A stretch of 64,000 bases of DNA from Orychophragmus violaceus (GCA_030180135.1 CM058239.1:76577823-76641822); one strand, 5' to 3'. Numbered from the stretch's first letter, positions 32,517 to 44,933 are shown. The notes: generated by a model from the sequence alone, not told the origin. Numbers and translations: made by a program.

Positions 32517-33860
32517 AAAAAAAAGAAATACAAAGATGAAACTAACACTAGAAATGATAGTGAAGGAAACTTTGTAAGAGGTAGAACGGAATATAGAAAT
32601 GGTAGCTATTCTTTTTCTGTTAAAAACAAAAGCAGGTCCATGTCAATGTTCAAGGATGTCAAAAAAGTGTGTTGGATCTGTGGAAAAGAAGGGCACTACA
32701 AGAAACAATGCTATAAGTGGCTTGAAAGGAACAAGAACCATAAACAGCATCAAGACAAAGGTGAAGTGGGTTCAGCTAAAACAAGATGATGCAAGGGACC
32801 TGGTGGGACTACTTTTGGCAGAGGTTAATGCTATCAGAACAGGAAGAGTGGGTCTTAGATACAGGTTGTTCCATTAACATGATTTCTAGCAAACAACGCT
32901 GTGACAGAAGTTAAAGGCATTGGCTCGATTAGATTTCAGAATACAAACTCTACAACATTTGTTCTTCATGAGGTAAGGTACATGCCAGGGATTGCTAGAA
33001 ACTTGATTTCAATGGGCACTTTAGAAGAAAAGGGTTGTGAGTTTAAAGCCTCAAATGGAGTTCTGAAGGTGATAAAAGGATGTACAGTCTTCATGAAAGA
33101 AGTCAGGACATAGGCTTTGTACATTCTTCAAGGATCAGGTAAAAATTCCAGAGGTCAACTCAGTAGGAACTGAAGCTTGTACATCATCAGAAACGTCAAC
33201 AAGAAACTCAACTCAGCTCTGGCATAGTAGGATGGGACACCTTGGTCAGAAGGAATTAGAAGTATTATCAAAGAAAGGCTGTTTTGAAGGTGACATCATA
33301 AGTAACATCCCATTCTGTGAAGATTACATAAAAGGAAAGACTCACAGGGTAAGTTTTGGACCAGCTCAACACTACACCAAAGACAAGCTGGACTACGTTC
33401 ACTCAGACCTTTGGGGCTCTCCAAATGTCCCTCAAAGTCTGAGCAGAAGCAAATACTTCATTTCTTTCACGGACGATTACACAACAAAAGTATGGATCTA
33501 TTTTCTAAAGTTTAAAGATGAATCTTTCAAGAGCTTTGTAAACTGGAAAAAGATGGTGGAGACTCAAAGTGAACGGAAGGTAAAGAGACTTCGTACTGAC
33601 AATGGCTTGGAGTTCTGTAATACGCTATTTGATGGCTGCTGTAAAGAAGAAGGAATTGTAAGACACAGAACATGTACTTACACCCCCCCCCCCCCCCCCC
33701 AAACAAAACGGAGTTGCAGAAAGGTTAAACATGACCATTATGAACAAGGTAAGAAGTAAATTGAATGAGAGTGGTCTTGGGCTCAAGTTATGGGCATAAG
33801 CTGCAACCACTGCAGTGTACGTAATAAACAGGTCACCCTCATCAGCCATAGAGTTCAAGG
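32517..33860 (+). pseudogene. pol: Protease and integrase remnant of element J
   Basis: The protease motif WVLDTGCSINMI is at about 32845-32885. GAG-pre-integrase is LWHSRMGHLGQKELEVL near 33218-33265. The integrase core has HSDLWGSPNV, ISFTDDYTTKVW and RLRTDNGLEF, giving the first two catalytic aspartates. Where the third acid block ('PQQNGVAERLN') should follow, an 18-base C run (33683-33700) disrupts the frame. The remaining codons (GVAERLNMTIMNK) are read in a shifted frame. Several stops lie upstream, so it is inactive. Confidence 0.82.
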
Positions 33861-35855
33861 TTCCAGAAGAGATCTAGACTTCTGTCATGCCAGGTCTCAA
33901 GAATATAAAGAGATTTGGCTTCCTAGCTTATGTCCACTCAGATAATAGGAAGCACAATCCTAGATCTAAGAAAGGAGTTTTCACAGGATACCGAGAAGGA
34001 GTTATAGGTTTAAAGTTTGGCTTCTTGAAGATCAGAAAGTAGTGATCAGTAGAAATGTTGTTTTCAGGGAAGATAAAGTATACAAGGAGATCAAAGATGG
34101 TTCTGAAGACTCAGGAGGAAAGGATATAAGTTGATCAGTCTGGATCAACAAGAGGACCAGTATCAGATAGAAGAATCAGATCAAGGTGGAGCATCTATAG
34201 ATTTTCAGGATCATGTAACTCCAGCTCAAGATGAAAGTGAGACTACAGAAACAGAGAATGTTACCAGATATCAACCAATTAGAGACAGGGAAAAGAGGCA
34301 AACAAAATCTCATGTAAGACCTAAGGACTATGTATGTGATGCAACGGATGGTGAAGATCCATTTGCAGGTTTTGTTTGTAACATGTCTGAAGACTAATAC
34401 TCAGAACCTGCAACTTTCACAGAAGCTCAAAGAGATCCTGACAGTGATAAATGGATTGAACCAACAAAGGAAGAAATGGCTTCTCTTAGGAAGAATCATA
34501 CCTGGGAGCTAGTAGATTGACCAAGAATCAGAAAACAATTGGCTGTAAGTAGATATTCAAGAGAAAACCTTGGATAGCTGGAGTTGAAGCACCACGGTTC
34601 AAGGCCAAATTAGTGGCTAAAGGTTTTTACCAAAACGAAGGTGTAGACTATCAAGAGATATTTTCACCAGTGGTGAAACATGTATCTATAAGATACTTAC
34701 TCTCAGTTGTGGTTCATTACAATATGGAGCTTCAACATATGGATGTAAAAACAGCCTTCTTACATGGAAATCTAGAAGAGAACATCACCATGGATCAACC
34801 AGATGGATTTGTTGATAAGAAGTATCCATAGAGAGTTTGTCTGCTGAAGAAATCTCTATATGGTCTGAAACAATCTCCCATACAGTGGAATAAGAGGTTT
34901 GATGAATTTATGAGAGCAAAAGGATACAACAGAAGTGAATATGACTATTGTGTCTACTTTAGAAGGATTGGTCAGCATTCATACATATATCTACTGTTAT
35001 AATTAGATGACATCCTGATTGCTTCTACAATAAAGATCAAGTTCACAAGCTAAAGGCTCTCCTCAGCTATGAATTCGAAATGAAAGACCTTGGAGATGCA
35101 AAGAAGATCTTAGGAATGGAGATTGAAAGAGACATAATAAATGGTGGACTCTGGATTTCATAAGAGGACTATTTGTGGAAGGTTTTAGCTAACTTTGAAA
35201 TGGACAAGCTAAAGCAGTAACCACACTAATGGGAGTTCATTTCAAATTCAAGTCAGCCAAAGATGCAAAACTAAATGAGAAAGAATAATACAAGAAGAAA
35301 GTTCCATATCAAAGCGCAATTGGAAGCATAATGTACACAATGGTGGGTACAAGACCAGACTTAGCCTATTCACTTGGTCTGATAAACAAATTCATGACAA
35401 ACCCATAAAGAACAATAGCAGACAGTAAAATGGGTATTGACTCGGACTATGGAGCAGATTTGGATCACATACGATCAATAACAGGTATGGTATTTACAGC
35501 CGGAGGAAATGCAGTTAGCTGGAGATCGTCACTGCAGAAGGTCGTAGCTCTATCCACGACTGAAGCGGATTACATTGCTTTATCAGAAGCAGTTAAGGAG
35601 GGAGTTTGGCTCAAAAGGTTTGCAGAAGAGCTTGGTTTTCCTCAAGACTCATTTGAAGTGTACTGTGATTCTCAGAGTGCAATTGCTTTGTCCAAAAATG
35701 CAGTTCATCATAAGAGGACAAAGCATGTTGCATTGAAGTTTAATTCCATAAGTGATTTGATAAGTGTTGGAGATGTTCAAGTACTTAAGATAGCTACTGC
35801 TTACAACCCGGCTGAAATTTTAACAAAAGTCTTACCAATTTACAAGGTGAAATAA
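33861..35855 (+). pseudogene. pol: RT and RNase H remnant of element J
   Basis: Integrase tail and linker sequences (33861-34500) lead into RT. The blocks are AKGFYQNEGVDYQEIFSPV, then MDVKTAFLHGNLEEN with the catalytic aspartate (34740-34780), SLYGLKQSP near 34850, and LDDILIAS near 35005, where YVDD has lost its first residues. RNase H from 35430 reads SITGMVFTAGGNAVSWRSSLQ, TTEADYIALSEA and YCDSQSAIALSKN, ending KVLPIYKVK. Stops occur about every 100-200 bp before 35430, while the RNase H segment is open for 141 codons. Confidence 0.83.
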
Positions 35856-35905
35856 GCATTAAAGATGCTTCGGTAACTAAAGATTGAGATCAGTACATTT
35901 AGTAT

Positions 35906-35917
35906 AAGGTGGAGATT
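35906..35917 (+). promoter_or_regulatory. Polypurine tract of element J
   Basis: AAGGTGGAGATT immediately before the 3' LTR. Confidence 0.85.
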
Positions 35918-36571
<654 letters not shown>

Positions 36572-36576
36572 TCCCA

Positions 36577-36855
36577 TTTCCTGGAGGATACAAAAGAAGA
36601 AAATTGTTTCTCCTTCTTCATATGAGGCGAAGTATATTTCAATTTGGATGCAAATAGTGAGATTAAATTGCTTTGTGCACTCAGGTTCTTGGGGTTTTGA
36701 TCACGCATCCAATCTCTTCGTCTTGGAAAAGTTCCATTTGAGTTTCTTTTAGACAATTTGGACATTTGTAATCTTTTTTGTTTCAACTTGAGAGGGATTA
36801 TTGGAATATATTTTTTGATATATTTGATATTATTGTTTTATGTATATTTGTATAG
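36577..36855 (+). pseudogene. Copia remnant H, piece 3 (RNase H end and LTR start)
   Basis: Reading across the J insertion restores GSPISWRIQKKKIVSPSSYEAKYISIW, the copia RNase H motif 'SWK.KKQ..VS.SSAEAEYR'. Then a decayed end, and AACTTGAGAGGGAT, a polypurine-like tract (36785-36797). Next comes TATTGGAATATAT, which resembles a copia LTR start. The LTR is cut at 36855 by the CACTA terminus. This confirms that 21693-22131, 31088-31270 and this piece were once contiguous. Confidence 0.75.
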
Positions 36856-37180
36856 CACTACAAGAAAATTGTGTCATAGCTATGGATTCAGTCGTAGCTA
36901 TGACCATTTTTCCGTACCTATTTTGGCTATAATTACGACGCCTATCGGCTTGTAACTATTGAACCTTTGTAGTTACTCGTAGCTACGTGTCTGCGAAATA
37001 GCTACGAACACGACTATTTGTAACACAATTCGTAGCTACGTATTTATGGATTGCTACAACAAAATTTGTAGCCATAGCTACGGACCTCTACAACTAATAT
37101 CGTAGCTATATGTCTATGAAGTGTTACGGTTATGTTCATGGCTATTCCATAGCAATCTTAAAAAAACAAAAAAAAATATT
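36856..37180 (+). mobile_element. CACTA transposon terminus with subterminal repeats
   Basis: CACTACAAGAAAA is the classic terminal inverted repeat of CACTA (En/Spm) elements. The next 280 bp are crowded with GTAGCTACG/TAGCTATG-type palindromic words, as in subterminal transposase-binding regions. I did not find the matching end (TTTTCTTGTAGTG) in the window, so the element is truncated or its other end has diverged. Confidence 0.8.
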
Positions 37181-37194
37181 TAGTTAAATTTAAT

Positions 37195-37850
37195 ATCTTA
37201 GGGTCAAAGATAGAAGATCGGAAGTATCGCCCACTATCAATACTGTTTTCGTCACTTTTCGCTTAGAACAAATCAGGAACGAACTTCCCCAGTAACAATG
37301 ATCCAGACGAGGTAGTTTTAATCGCAGTTGCGCTGCGTCTTCTCGAGTAAATTCATATCTACCAAAGAGTTCATCATCTTTTTCTTCCCCAAAGATTTTT
37401 GCGTATGCATCCATACACATACTTGCTTAAGATGCATCCATCTTTTGCAGCCGCCTGTATGCGTGCGAGACCTTCATCTCTCTTGTTATAGAAGAAGAAA
37501 TCTGATATTCCTTTGAGAAGGATGGCTGATGTGTTGTCTGAGTCGTAGCACCTTTCATTGAATTTTGTCCAGTCAAATCTCGGAGCCCAAACATAGTATT
37601 CCATCTCGATTAGATTAACCGAGTTGTAGAACTCATGTGTTTTCGTCTTCTCCTTCAAGGCTTTGCAAGCTATCTTCGAATGACAGAGATCTTGCATGTT
37701 CCATTCGGAAACACGGGCGAGTATCTTCGTTATCACATCATCACGCAACGCTAGAAGGTCGAATGGTATGATTTCTCTACGTTTTCTTGTTACTGAGCGG
37801 GTTTCGTAGTAAGGTTGATTGTATCGATGCCATGGCCATTACACATAAGC
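37195..37850 (-). pseudogene. F-box family gene fragment (At2g35280-like)
   Basis: The minus strand reads FDLLALRDDVITKILARVSEW, the start of an F-box, then DLCHSKIACKALKEKT. Next is the tetratricopeptide/Sel1-like part ILLKGISDFFF and DEGLARIQAAAKDGCILSKYVYG, as in the crucifer At2g35280-like F-box proteins. After CIRKNLWG the frame shifts, and EFTREDAAQLRLKLPRLDHCYWGSSFLICSKRK continues. An upstream MAYV is followed by a stop, so no clean start exists. F-box proteins select targets for ubiquitination. This copy lies directly inside the CACTA terminus and may be a captured gene piece. Confidence 0.72.
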
Positions 37851-37975
37851 CATAGGAATGTTGTTGTAGTTTGGGTTTGGGTTAACGAAGCGGTTGACTT
37901 TTACTGGTTTTGAATCGGTGGTTTCAAGATCTTAAGAATGATGTTAATTAATCCCTAATTTGATTGAATGAGTTT

Positions 37976-38896
37976 TGTAATACCCTGTATCGAGAATTAG
38001 TCAACGGGCAGTTAAGAAGTCAACGAGGGGCATTTTCATAAGAGTTAAGGGGCATTTTGTTAATTTTAGGAAAATGTGAGCCGGAAGCTAAGACGGGCCA
38101 AATGTTATTCTTTTTAAATAAAGATAACATTTAGAAGACCAAGAATGGTGGAAACGGACTGTAGGTGAGTTTTTTGGATTATCGGGAAAGGAACCCGATA
38201 AAACTAACAAAACTTGTAAAAATCATAACGGGAGCTACGGTCCGTTTGAGGTGATTAAAATTTCTAAATTCATCTAAGATAGTCTAGAATCTGAAAATGA
38301 GTCTTGGTGGATTTATAGAAGCAGCTAAAGTATTTTTAAAATATTAAACACAAAACCGGATAAACCGAAGCATCAGAAGAAATGAGCTTCTACGGAGTGA
38401 TTGGAGCAATCTAATTGGTCATAAACACTTATCAGTGACATGTGGTATTTCCATGATGGCGCCACCTATCTCTTCTAGAAGGTTCATGAACTTGTGACTT
38501 GGAGAAGAAGTAACAAAGAGAAGAATTGGGCTTGGACTTACAACAAAAACATCAAAGAATCAACAAATAGGTTTTGGTCCAAAATGCATGAAAATATCTT
38601 CATCTAGAAGCCCATTCACGTGGCTACTAAGGAGGGAATAAGAAGAGTTCATGGGTTTTAATCTTGATGGTTTTTAGCCCATTAAGTAAAGAAAAGGAAA
38701 AGAAAAAAAAAAGAGAAGAATTGATGATATTACTTTGAGGGATAATAAATAGTTACCGGGTATTTATTTCAATAAACCTTAAAAATCTCCACTTCCTTCT
38801 TCTAGCTCTTCGCTATCATTCTCTGATATTCAAAGAGATATCCACAAAATGAATCCGCTTATAACAAGCGATTCTGAAAACTCACAATTTCACAAA
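37976..38896 (+). other. LTR-like noncoding stretch
   Basis: It starts TGTAATACCC, a common start of plant gypsy LTRs. It contains GGGGCATTTT...GTTAATTTTAGG phrases, a TATA-like GATAATAAATAG (38741) and AATAAACC. No second LTR or coding part is seen, so it would be a solo or truncated LTR. Its right limit is uncertain. Confidence 0.35.
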
Positions 38897-39490
38897 ATTG
38901 ATGATATTACTTTGAGGGATAATCGCTGGAATGTTAGAGCGAAGGTTTTGAGAGCGTGATGTTTTACTCACTATGTTGCTCCCTTGGAATTAATTTTATC
39001 CGATAAAACGGTATTCTTCTCTACATTTTTATCCATTGGAATTAATTTTTACCCCTTTCATTTTATTGGGTATACATGGCACCTATAAATCCTTACATTT
39101 TTATTTGGGTACGTGCTTTTGTAACCTTTGGTTATAATCAACACGGAAGTCGGATTCAAGCCTTAGCTTTTGTAAAAAAACGCCTGAAAGTTCCTTTTTT
39201 CTTTTAAAGAAAGAAGTTTGCTTGTTTATTTTTTTTCTGATTTTGGGGTTTCGGTAGGACCAAAGTATGATAGAGTATGGCCAACGTATAAGGATATTAA
39301 AATAACTGAAGAGACAAATATCACTGAGAACTTCGATCCTCCAGCTTTGGATGACCTCTTGAGCATCAAACAATCCAAGGAATTAATGATGGGATGGTTT
39401 CAGATAATTATGCAATTCTCGGAGGTCTATTCGTATTCACGTACACGCGTTAAAGCCCAATTCACGCTAAGAGATGCTGAGTAAGTTTAA
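38897..39490 (+). pseudogene. RPA-like OB-fold protein fragments
   Basis: 38897-38960 reads IDDITLRDNRWNVRAKVLRA, the start of the plant family of replication-protein-A-like, DUF223-type OB-fold proteins, and ends at a TGA. A second piece (39241-39484) is open with NFDPPALDDLLSIKQSKELMMGW and ends in RTRVKAQFTLRDAE, plausibly a later part of the same gene, but this link is weak. Such proteins are abundant in crucifer repeats and in Helitrons. No Helitron end was identified. Confidence 0.4.
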
Positions 39491-39538
39491 GTTTCAGAGT
39501 TTTATGATCACCTTATAATTAAACCTTACTAAAAATGA

Positions 39539-39794
39539 TGTTGGAATTGAAGGAAGACTAAATTCGTATTTCGTCTGAATTTATCCGACGATTTTGGTTT
39601 AACGGCTAGGAACGTATAAGTCGATGTCTCCAAAGATGGATTGCGGCTAGTTATGCATCCTAAGAAGGAAATATCGGCAAATATTTGATCATATGATCTA
39701 AGTGGAATATCCGTTCGGAAAGTTCGAGAACTAAATTCAGCTCGGAAGTTTCCAAGGAATGCATTCAACACAGAACCTCCGACATAATGGATTG
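39539..39794 (-). repeat. 3' LTR of F, left part
   Basis: Starts TGTTGGAATTGAAGG and shares the GCTCGGAAG vocabulary with 44934-45275. It ends at the K target site GATTG. Joined, the two parts give an LTR of about 600 bp with TGTTGG...CCAACA ends. Confidence 0.7.
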
Positions 39795-40151
39795 TGATGT
39801 AGTGGCTTTTCGATTACTACTTTTTTTGGTTTTACTAAACCATCTTGGTTTAGAGGTGTTCGGTTTTGGCTTTGGTGTTGCACTTTGTTATTATTTTCAG
39901 TAGGATATATCTTTGGAGGATTGTGTTTATCTCCAAGTATATTTCATAGATCCTCGACGTTATCTTCTCGTTCTATAAGAGAAGTCGAGTTTTAGATTGG
40001 TATCTTTTGATTAATTAAAACCTAGAGAGAATTCTCTACATTTAAGTCTTTTAGCTTCTCCTATTTTCTGTCGAAGATCGTGAGAACAAAAGCAGCAAGA
40101 ACAGTTCAGAGTCCATTGATCTCCGTCTAGTGTTGTGATACGTCTACATTA
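39795..40151 (+). repeat. 5' LTR of element K (357 bp)
   Basis: Partner of 44562-44928 (367 bp). Both contain the phrase ATATTTCATAGATCCTCGACG. Confidence 0.93.
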
Positions 40152-40153
40152 GT

Positions 40154-40163
40154 TGGTATCAGA
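40154..40163 (+). promoter_or_regulatory. Primer-binding site of element K
   Basis: TGGTATCAGA, complementary to the end of initiator tRNA-Met, two bases after the LTR. Confidence 0.85.
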
Positions 40164-40181
40164 CTTCTTCGATCCATAACA

Positions 40182-41335
40182 ATGCCTCCGAAGAAGAGCC
40201 TTCAACAAACATTAGCTGAGAATGAGGATGTATTCTGAGGTGCTTTAGCAACTTTTCAGCAAGATATGTGCAACGAGTTGCGTGTGGTGGTGGAGACAGC
40301 GGTACGTACGGCGCTTGACGTCCGTGGTCTTCGGAATCATGTTCCCCCTACCCCACATGTGAATCCTCTTTTGAGGCTTATGGCGATTTCGATGAGGAGG
40401 AGGAGGATGTAGGTGACAACCCTTTTGCACCTCCACCTGATCGGAATGTAGGAGCAGGAGTAGTTGTGGCTCCTAGACAGGATAATCGACGCTGGGAGTC
40501 GGTCTTCAAGCTTGACTTGCCGGAGTTTACTGGTAGTTTGAAACCCGAGGAATTTCTCGATTGGATCAGTAGTGTGGAGAACTTCTGGATTTCAAACAGG
40601 TTCCGGATGAGATGCTAGTTTCCTTGGTAGTAACTCGTTTTAAGGGCCGAGCATCGGCGTGGTGGCAGCAGATAAAGACTCAACGTCTCCTTGCTGGAAA
40701 AAATTGTATTGCCTCATGGGAAAAACTGAAGTGCAAGATGCGTCAGGCTTTCTTGCCTTACAACTACACTCGGACGATCTATACTCGCTTTCAAAACCTG
40801 CGACAGGGGTCACGTTCGATTGATGAGTATGCAACAGAGTTTTTCGCTATGATGGCACGATCTCAGTTGATGGAAACAGAGGAACAGCTGGTGTCCCGAT
40901 TCATTGGCAGGTTGAGACAACAAATTCAAAATACGTTGCTGCAATTCAACCCGTTATATGTTTCTGAAGCTCATTAACGTGCTTTGTTGATTGAATAAGG
41001 TACAAGGGGTGTATCCTCGAACTGGTCATCTCAAGCGCGAGGGCGAGGTACCATTCTTGATTCATCCAAAGTGGCTGAGTCTCTGACCGATACCAGCTGT
41101 CAAGGCCGTGTGGTTCCTCCTGCACAGGATACGACCGTAGGGCGTAATCCGAGGCTGCCGGCGTTTAAGTTTTTCAATTGTGGGGATCAAGGGCATCGTC
41201 AATCCGAGTGTCCGAAGGCGAATAGACGCCTGCTTTACAGCAATGATGAGCCTCGCTATGATGAGTACGCTGATCAAGTGCAGGAAGAAGAGGAACAAGT
41301 GGCTGGTGATACTGGCACACTTTTGGTGGTTCGTC
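40182..41335 (+). pseudogene. gag: Gag of element K (stops and shifts)
   Basis: The ATG at 40182 gives MPPKKSLQQTLAENEDVF and meets TGA at 40236-40238. The capsid part is visible in 40612-40977: VTRFKGRASAWWQQIKTQRL, then FQNLRQGSRSIDEYATEFF (Retrotrans_gag). A stop follows SEAH. The zinc knuckle near 41172 reads FNCGDQGHRQSEC, with its first cysteine position occupied by Phe (FFNCGDQGH). The particle protein cannot be made as one chain. Confidence 0.82.
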
Positions 41336-44300
41336 GTAATTGCTTGTTACCGCAAGGGGTGGAAGAGTCGTGGCTCCGTACCAATATTTTCGATTCTGCT
41401 GTACAATTTGGGGTAAGGTTTGTCGTTATATGGTGGACTCGGGAAGCTGTACGAATGTTATTTCAGAAGAAGCAGTACACATACTGGCGCTTTTTACCGA
41501 GCCTCATCATGTTCCGTACAAGCTCGTATGGTTGAACACTCAGACCAATTTGCGGATTTCGAAGCGGTGTAGGGTTCCTTTTTATGTGGGTGCTAGCTAC
41601 AAGGATCTGGTTATGTGTGACGTCATACCAATGGATGCTTGTCATCTACTATTGGGACGTCCATGGCAGTATGACAGACGCACTGTCCATGATGGCTTCG
41701 CGAACACATACACGTTTTCCTTTGAAGGTAAGCGTATTACATTACTACCATCGCCGGACATTCTTCCAAAGGATCCCGCGTCTACGGTTGAGACACAACC
41801 AACTGTCACTGAACCAACGGTCAAGCAAGCTTTGTTTTTGAACTTAGCTAAGTTTTCTCAGGAATTACGATCAGCGGACGTGGTCTACGCACTCGTGTCA
41901 ACTCCATCGTCCTCTGAATGTCATTCCGACATTCCAGAGCTTTTTCGCGGCTTGGTAGAGGAATTTGGTGACGTCTTTTGCACTGATTTTCCAAAGACAT
42001 TGCCTCCGTTAAGGGACTTACAACATCGTATTGATCTGGTCCCGAATGCATCATTACCGAATAGACCGCATTATAGAATGAGCCCGACCGAGCACAATGA
42101 GCTACGAAGACAGGTCGAGGACTTGCTTGCTAAAGGACATATCCGCAAAAGCTTGAGTCCTTGTGCGGTTCCAGCACTTTTGATCCATAAGAAGGATGGA
42201 TCGTGGTGTATGTGTGTTGATAGCAGAGCTATCAATAAGATAATGGTTCATTACCGGTTCCCAATTCCTCGTCTGGACGATCTCCTTGATCAAACTGGGA
42301 GTGCATCGATATTCACTAAGTTGGACCTTAAGAGTGGGTATCATCAAATAAGGATTCGTTCGGGAGATGAATGGAAAATCGCGTTCAAGACGAGAGAGGG
42401 CTTGTTTGAGTGGATGGTGATGCCTTTTAGGTTGTCTAATGCGCTGAGTACGTTCATGCGAGTAATGAACCAGGCTTTACGGCCATTCATTGGTAAGAGT
42501 GTGGTTGTATACTTTGATGATATCCTCATCTTTAGCTCGACGATGGCCGATCACTTGTCTCATATTCGTGAAGTCCTCATTGTGCTTTGCCGTGAGCAGC
42601 TTTTTGGAGCTCTCAAGAAGTGCTCCTTTGGCGCAAATCAGGTTTTACTCTTGGGATACATTCTCTCACAACATGGGTTGCAGGTTGATCCACCTAAGGT
42701 CGACGCCATCCGCTCTTGGTCGCCACCTACTTCGATTTTCGAGGTCCGTAGTTTCCATGGATTGGCATCTTCTTACAGACGCTTTGTGCCTCATTTCAGT
42801 AGCATTATGGCTCTGATTACAGACTGCATCAAGGCGCCTTTGTTTGTTTGGACGGAAGCATCTAACAACGCATTTGAGGGCATCAAAACAAGGTTATCAA
42901 CAGCCCATGTCCTTGCCCTTCCTGACTTTTCCTTACCTTTTGAGCTTCACTCCGATGCTTCGAAATCAGGAATCGGCGCAGTACTAAGTCAGAAAGGCAA
43001 ACCAATTGCTTTCTTTAGCGAGAAGATAGCGGGTTCGCGGGGTCGGTATAGCACTTATGATGTTGAGCTATACGCAGTGGTGCAGGCCATTAAGCATTGG
43101 CGACATTGCTTATTCCACCGAGAGTTCATTTTGTACTTTGACCATGACGCGTTGAAGCATTTGGGATCGCAAGAAAAGGTATCCTCTCGCCATGCCTACT
43201 GGTTTGCGTATTTGCAGCAGTTTACTTTCGTGATAAAGCATATGGCTGGGACGCTAAATAAGGTGGCTGATGCCTTAAGTCGTCGACACTCCTTGCTCTC
43301 CACTCTCCACGTTTCTGTCACAGGCTTTGCAGCACCTCCTGATTTGTACCCTACGGATCATTATTTTGGCAAAGTTTGGCCTGATGCAGTGAATGGTTCC
43401 AGCTCTGAATACTTTGTGTTGGATGGTTTTCTATTTAGAGGTGTGCAGCCTTGTATTCCCGAATGCAATTTGTGTCTCCAGATTATTTCTGAACTCCATT
43501 CGGAGGGGCACATCGGTCGCGACAGGACATTGCACTTGATCACGGGTTCGTACTTCTGGACGGGCTTACGGCGTGATGTTGAACGTTTTGTCAAACGCTG
43601 CGTGGTTTGCAACTCGTCTAAAGGCAAGGCGACTAATGCAGGTCTCTACTTACTGCTCGCTATTCCGACGCAGCCGTGGACGGACATTAGTATAGATTTC
43701 GTGCTTGGTCTTCCTTGTACTCAGCGAGGCTTCGATTCGATTTTTGTGGTGGTAGACAGATTTTCGAAGATGGCCCACTTTTTTCCCTGCAAAAAGACGA
43801 CGGATGCGTCGCAGGTTGCTACACTCTTCTTCTGTGATATTTACAGGCTTCACGGTCTGCCACTGTCCATTGTGTCAGATCACGATTCTCGTTTTCTCAG
43901 TCATTTCTGGCGATGATTATGGCTCTTACTACCAATTTGGACATGAGTTTGGCGTATCATCCTCAGACGGATGGTCAGACTGAGGTGACCAATCGTTCGT
44001 TGGGAGATCTGTTACGATGTCTGGTGGGCGAGAACATTAAATCATGGGATCAGATAATTTGCCAAGCGGAATTTTCTCATAACCACGCTCTGAACAGGAG
44101 TACTGGTTACAGTCCCTTTCGAGTTGTCTATGGCTCGTCACCTCATTGCCCATTGGATCTTAGTCTTGCGCCGGATCGATCAAGAATGCATGGCCGCGCT
44201 TGTGACTTTGTGGAAGACTTTGTTGATCTCCATGCCCAGGTACATGTGAACTTGGAAAAGTCTACAGCCAAATATAAACAGGATGTGGATGTTCATCGCC

Positions 44301-44551
44301 GGGATGTCCAATTCAAGGTTGGCGATAAAGTATGGGCTGTGTTAACAGAGGACAGATTTCCGCCGCATTCGTACAACAAGCTTAAATCTCGTCGTATAGG
44401 TCCCTCGGAGGTGCTGGAGAAGATTAATAATAATGCATATCGACTGCGACTCCCTGCAACTATGCACACAGCTGATGTCTTCAATGTGAAGCATCTTACT
44501 CCTTATGCTGGTGACTATGACAGTGAAAATTCGGGGACGAATTTTTCTTAG
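41336..44551 (+). pseudogene. pol: Pol of element K (two long ORFs, one frameshift)
   Basis: Open from 41340 to 43916. Protease is YMVDSGSCTNVISEEAV. RT has KKDGSWCMCVDSRAINKIM, FTKLDLKSGYHQI, an MPFRLSNALSTFMR block (usually PFGLSNAPSTFMR) and the catalytic YFDDILIFS. RNase H has HSDASKSGIGAVLSQ. Integrase has the HHCC zinc finger (HSEGHIGRDRTLHL...CVVCNSSKG), IDFVLGLP and VSDHDSRF. After HFWR a shift near 43914 breaks the frame. Then 43913-44551 holds SLAYHPQTDGQTEVTNRSL with the third catalytic acid, GDKVWAVLTEDRFP and FNVKHLTPY. Apart from this shift and a few altered RT residues, the polyprotein is largely whole. Confidence 0.9.
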
Positions 44552-44561
44552 CAGGGGTACC

Positions 44562-44928
44562 TGATGTAGTGGCTTTTCGATTACTATTTGTTTTGGTTTT
44601 ACTAAACCATCTTGGTTTAGAGGTGTTCGGTTTTGGCTTTGGTGTTGCACTTTGTTATTATTTTCAATTAGGATATATATTTGGAGGATTGTGTTTATCT
44701 CCAAATATATTTCATAGATCCTCGACGTTATCTTCTCGATCTATAAGAGAACTCGAGTTCCTTTGTTTTTAGATTGGTATCTTTTCATTAATAAAAACCT
44801 AGAGAGAATTCTCTACATCTAAGTCTTTTAGCTTCTCCTATTTTCTGTCGAAGATCGTGAGAACAAAAGCAGAAAGAACAGTTCGGAATCCATTGATCTC
44901 CGTCTAGTCATGTGATACGTCTACATTA
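44562..44928 (+). repeat. 3' LTR of element K (367 bp)
   Basis: Preceded by CAGGGGTACC, the probable remains of the purine tract. Ends CTACATTA before the GATTG duplication. Confidence 0.93.
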
Positions 44929-44933
44929 GATTG

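Larger units (their letters stand above)
39795..44928 (+). mobile_element. Ty3/gypsy element K (chromovirus-like, decayed)
   Basis: LTRs 39795-40151 and 44562-44928 begin TGATGTAG and end CTACATTA, flanked by GATTG (39790-39794 and 44929-44933). The termini are therefore TG...TA, not TG...CA. The tRNA-Met primer site at 40154 and the domain order PR-RT-RNaseH-INT fit chromoviruses. The integrase end FNVKHLTPYAGD lacks a recognisable chromodomain. Gag has a stop and integrase one frameshift. It sits in the 3' LTR of F. Confidence 0.93.

Noticed and set aside
37976..38896. A complete gypsy element starting TGTAATACCC
   Set aside because: No primer-binding site, coding region or second LTR follows; kept only as an LTR-like stretch.
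44342..44704. Minus-strand ORF of 120 codons across the end of K
   Set aside because: It lies opposite the integrase C-terminus and LTR and has no recognisable domain.
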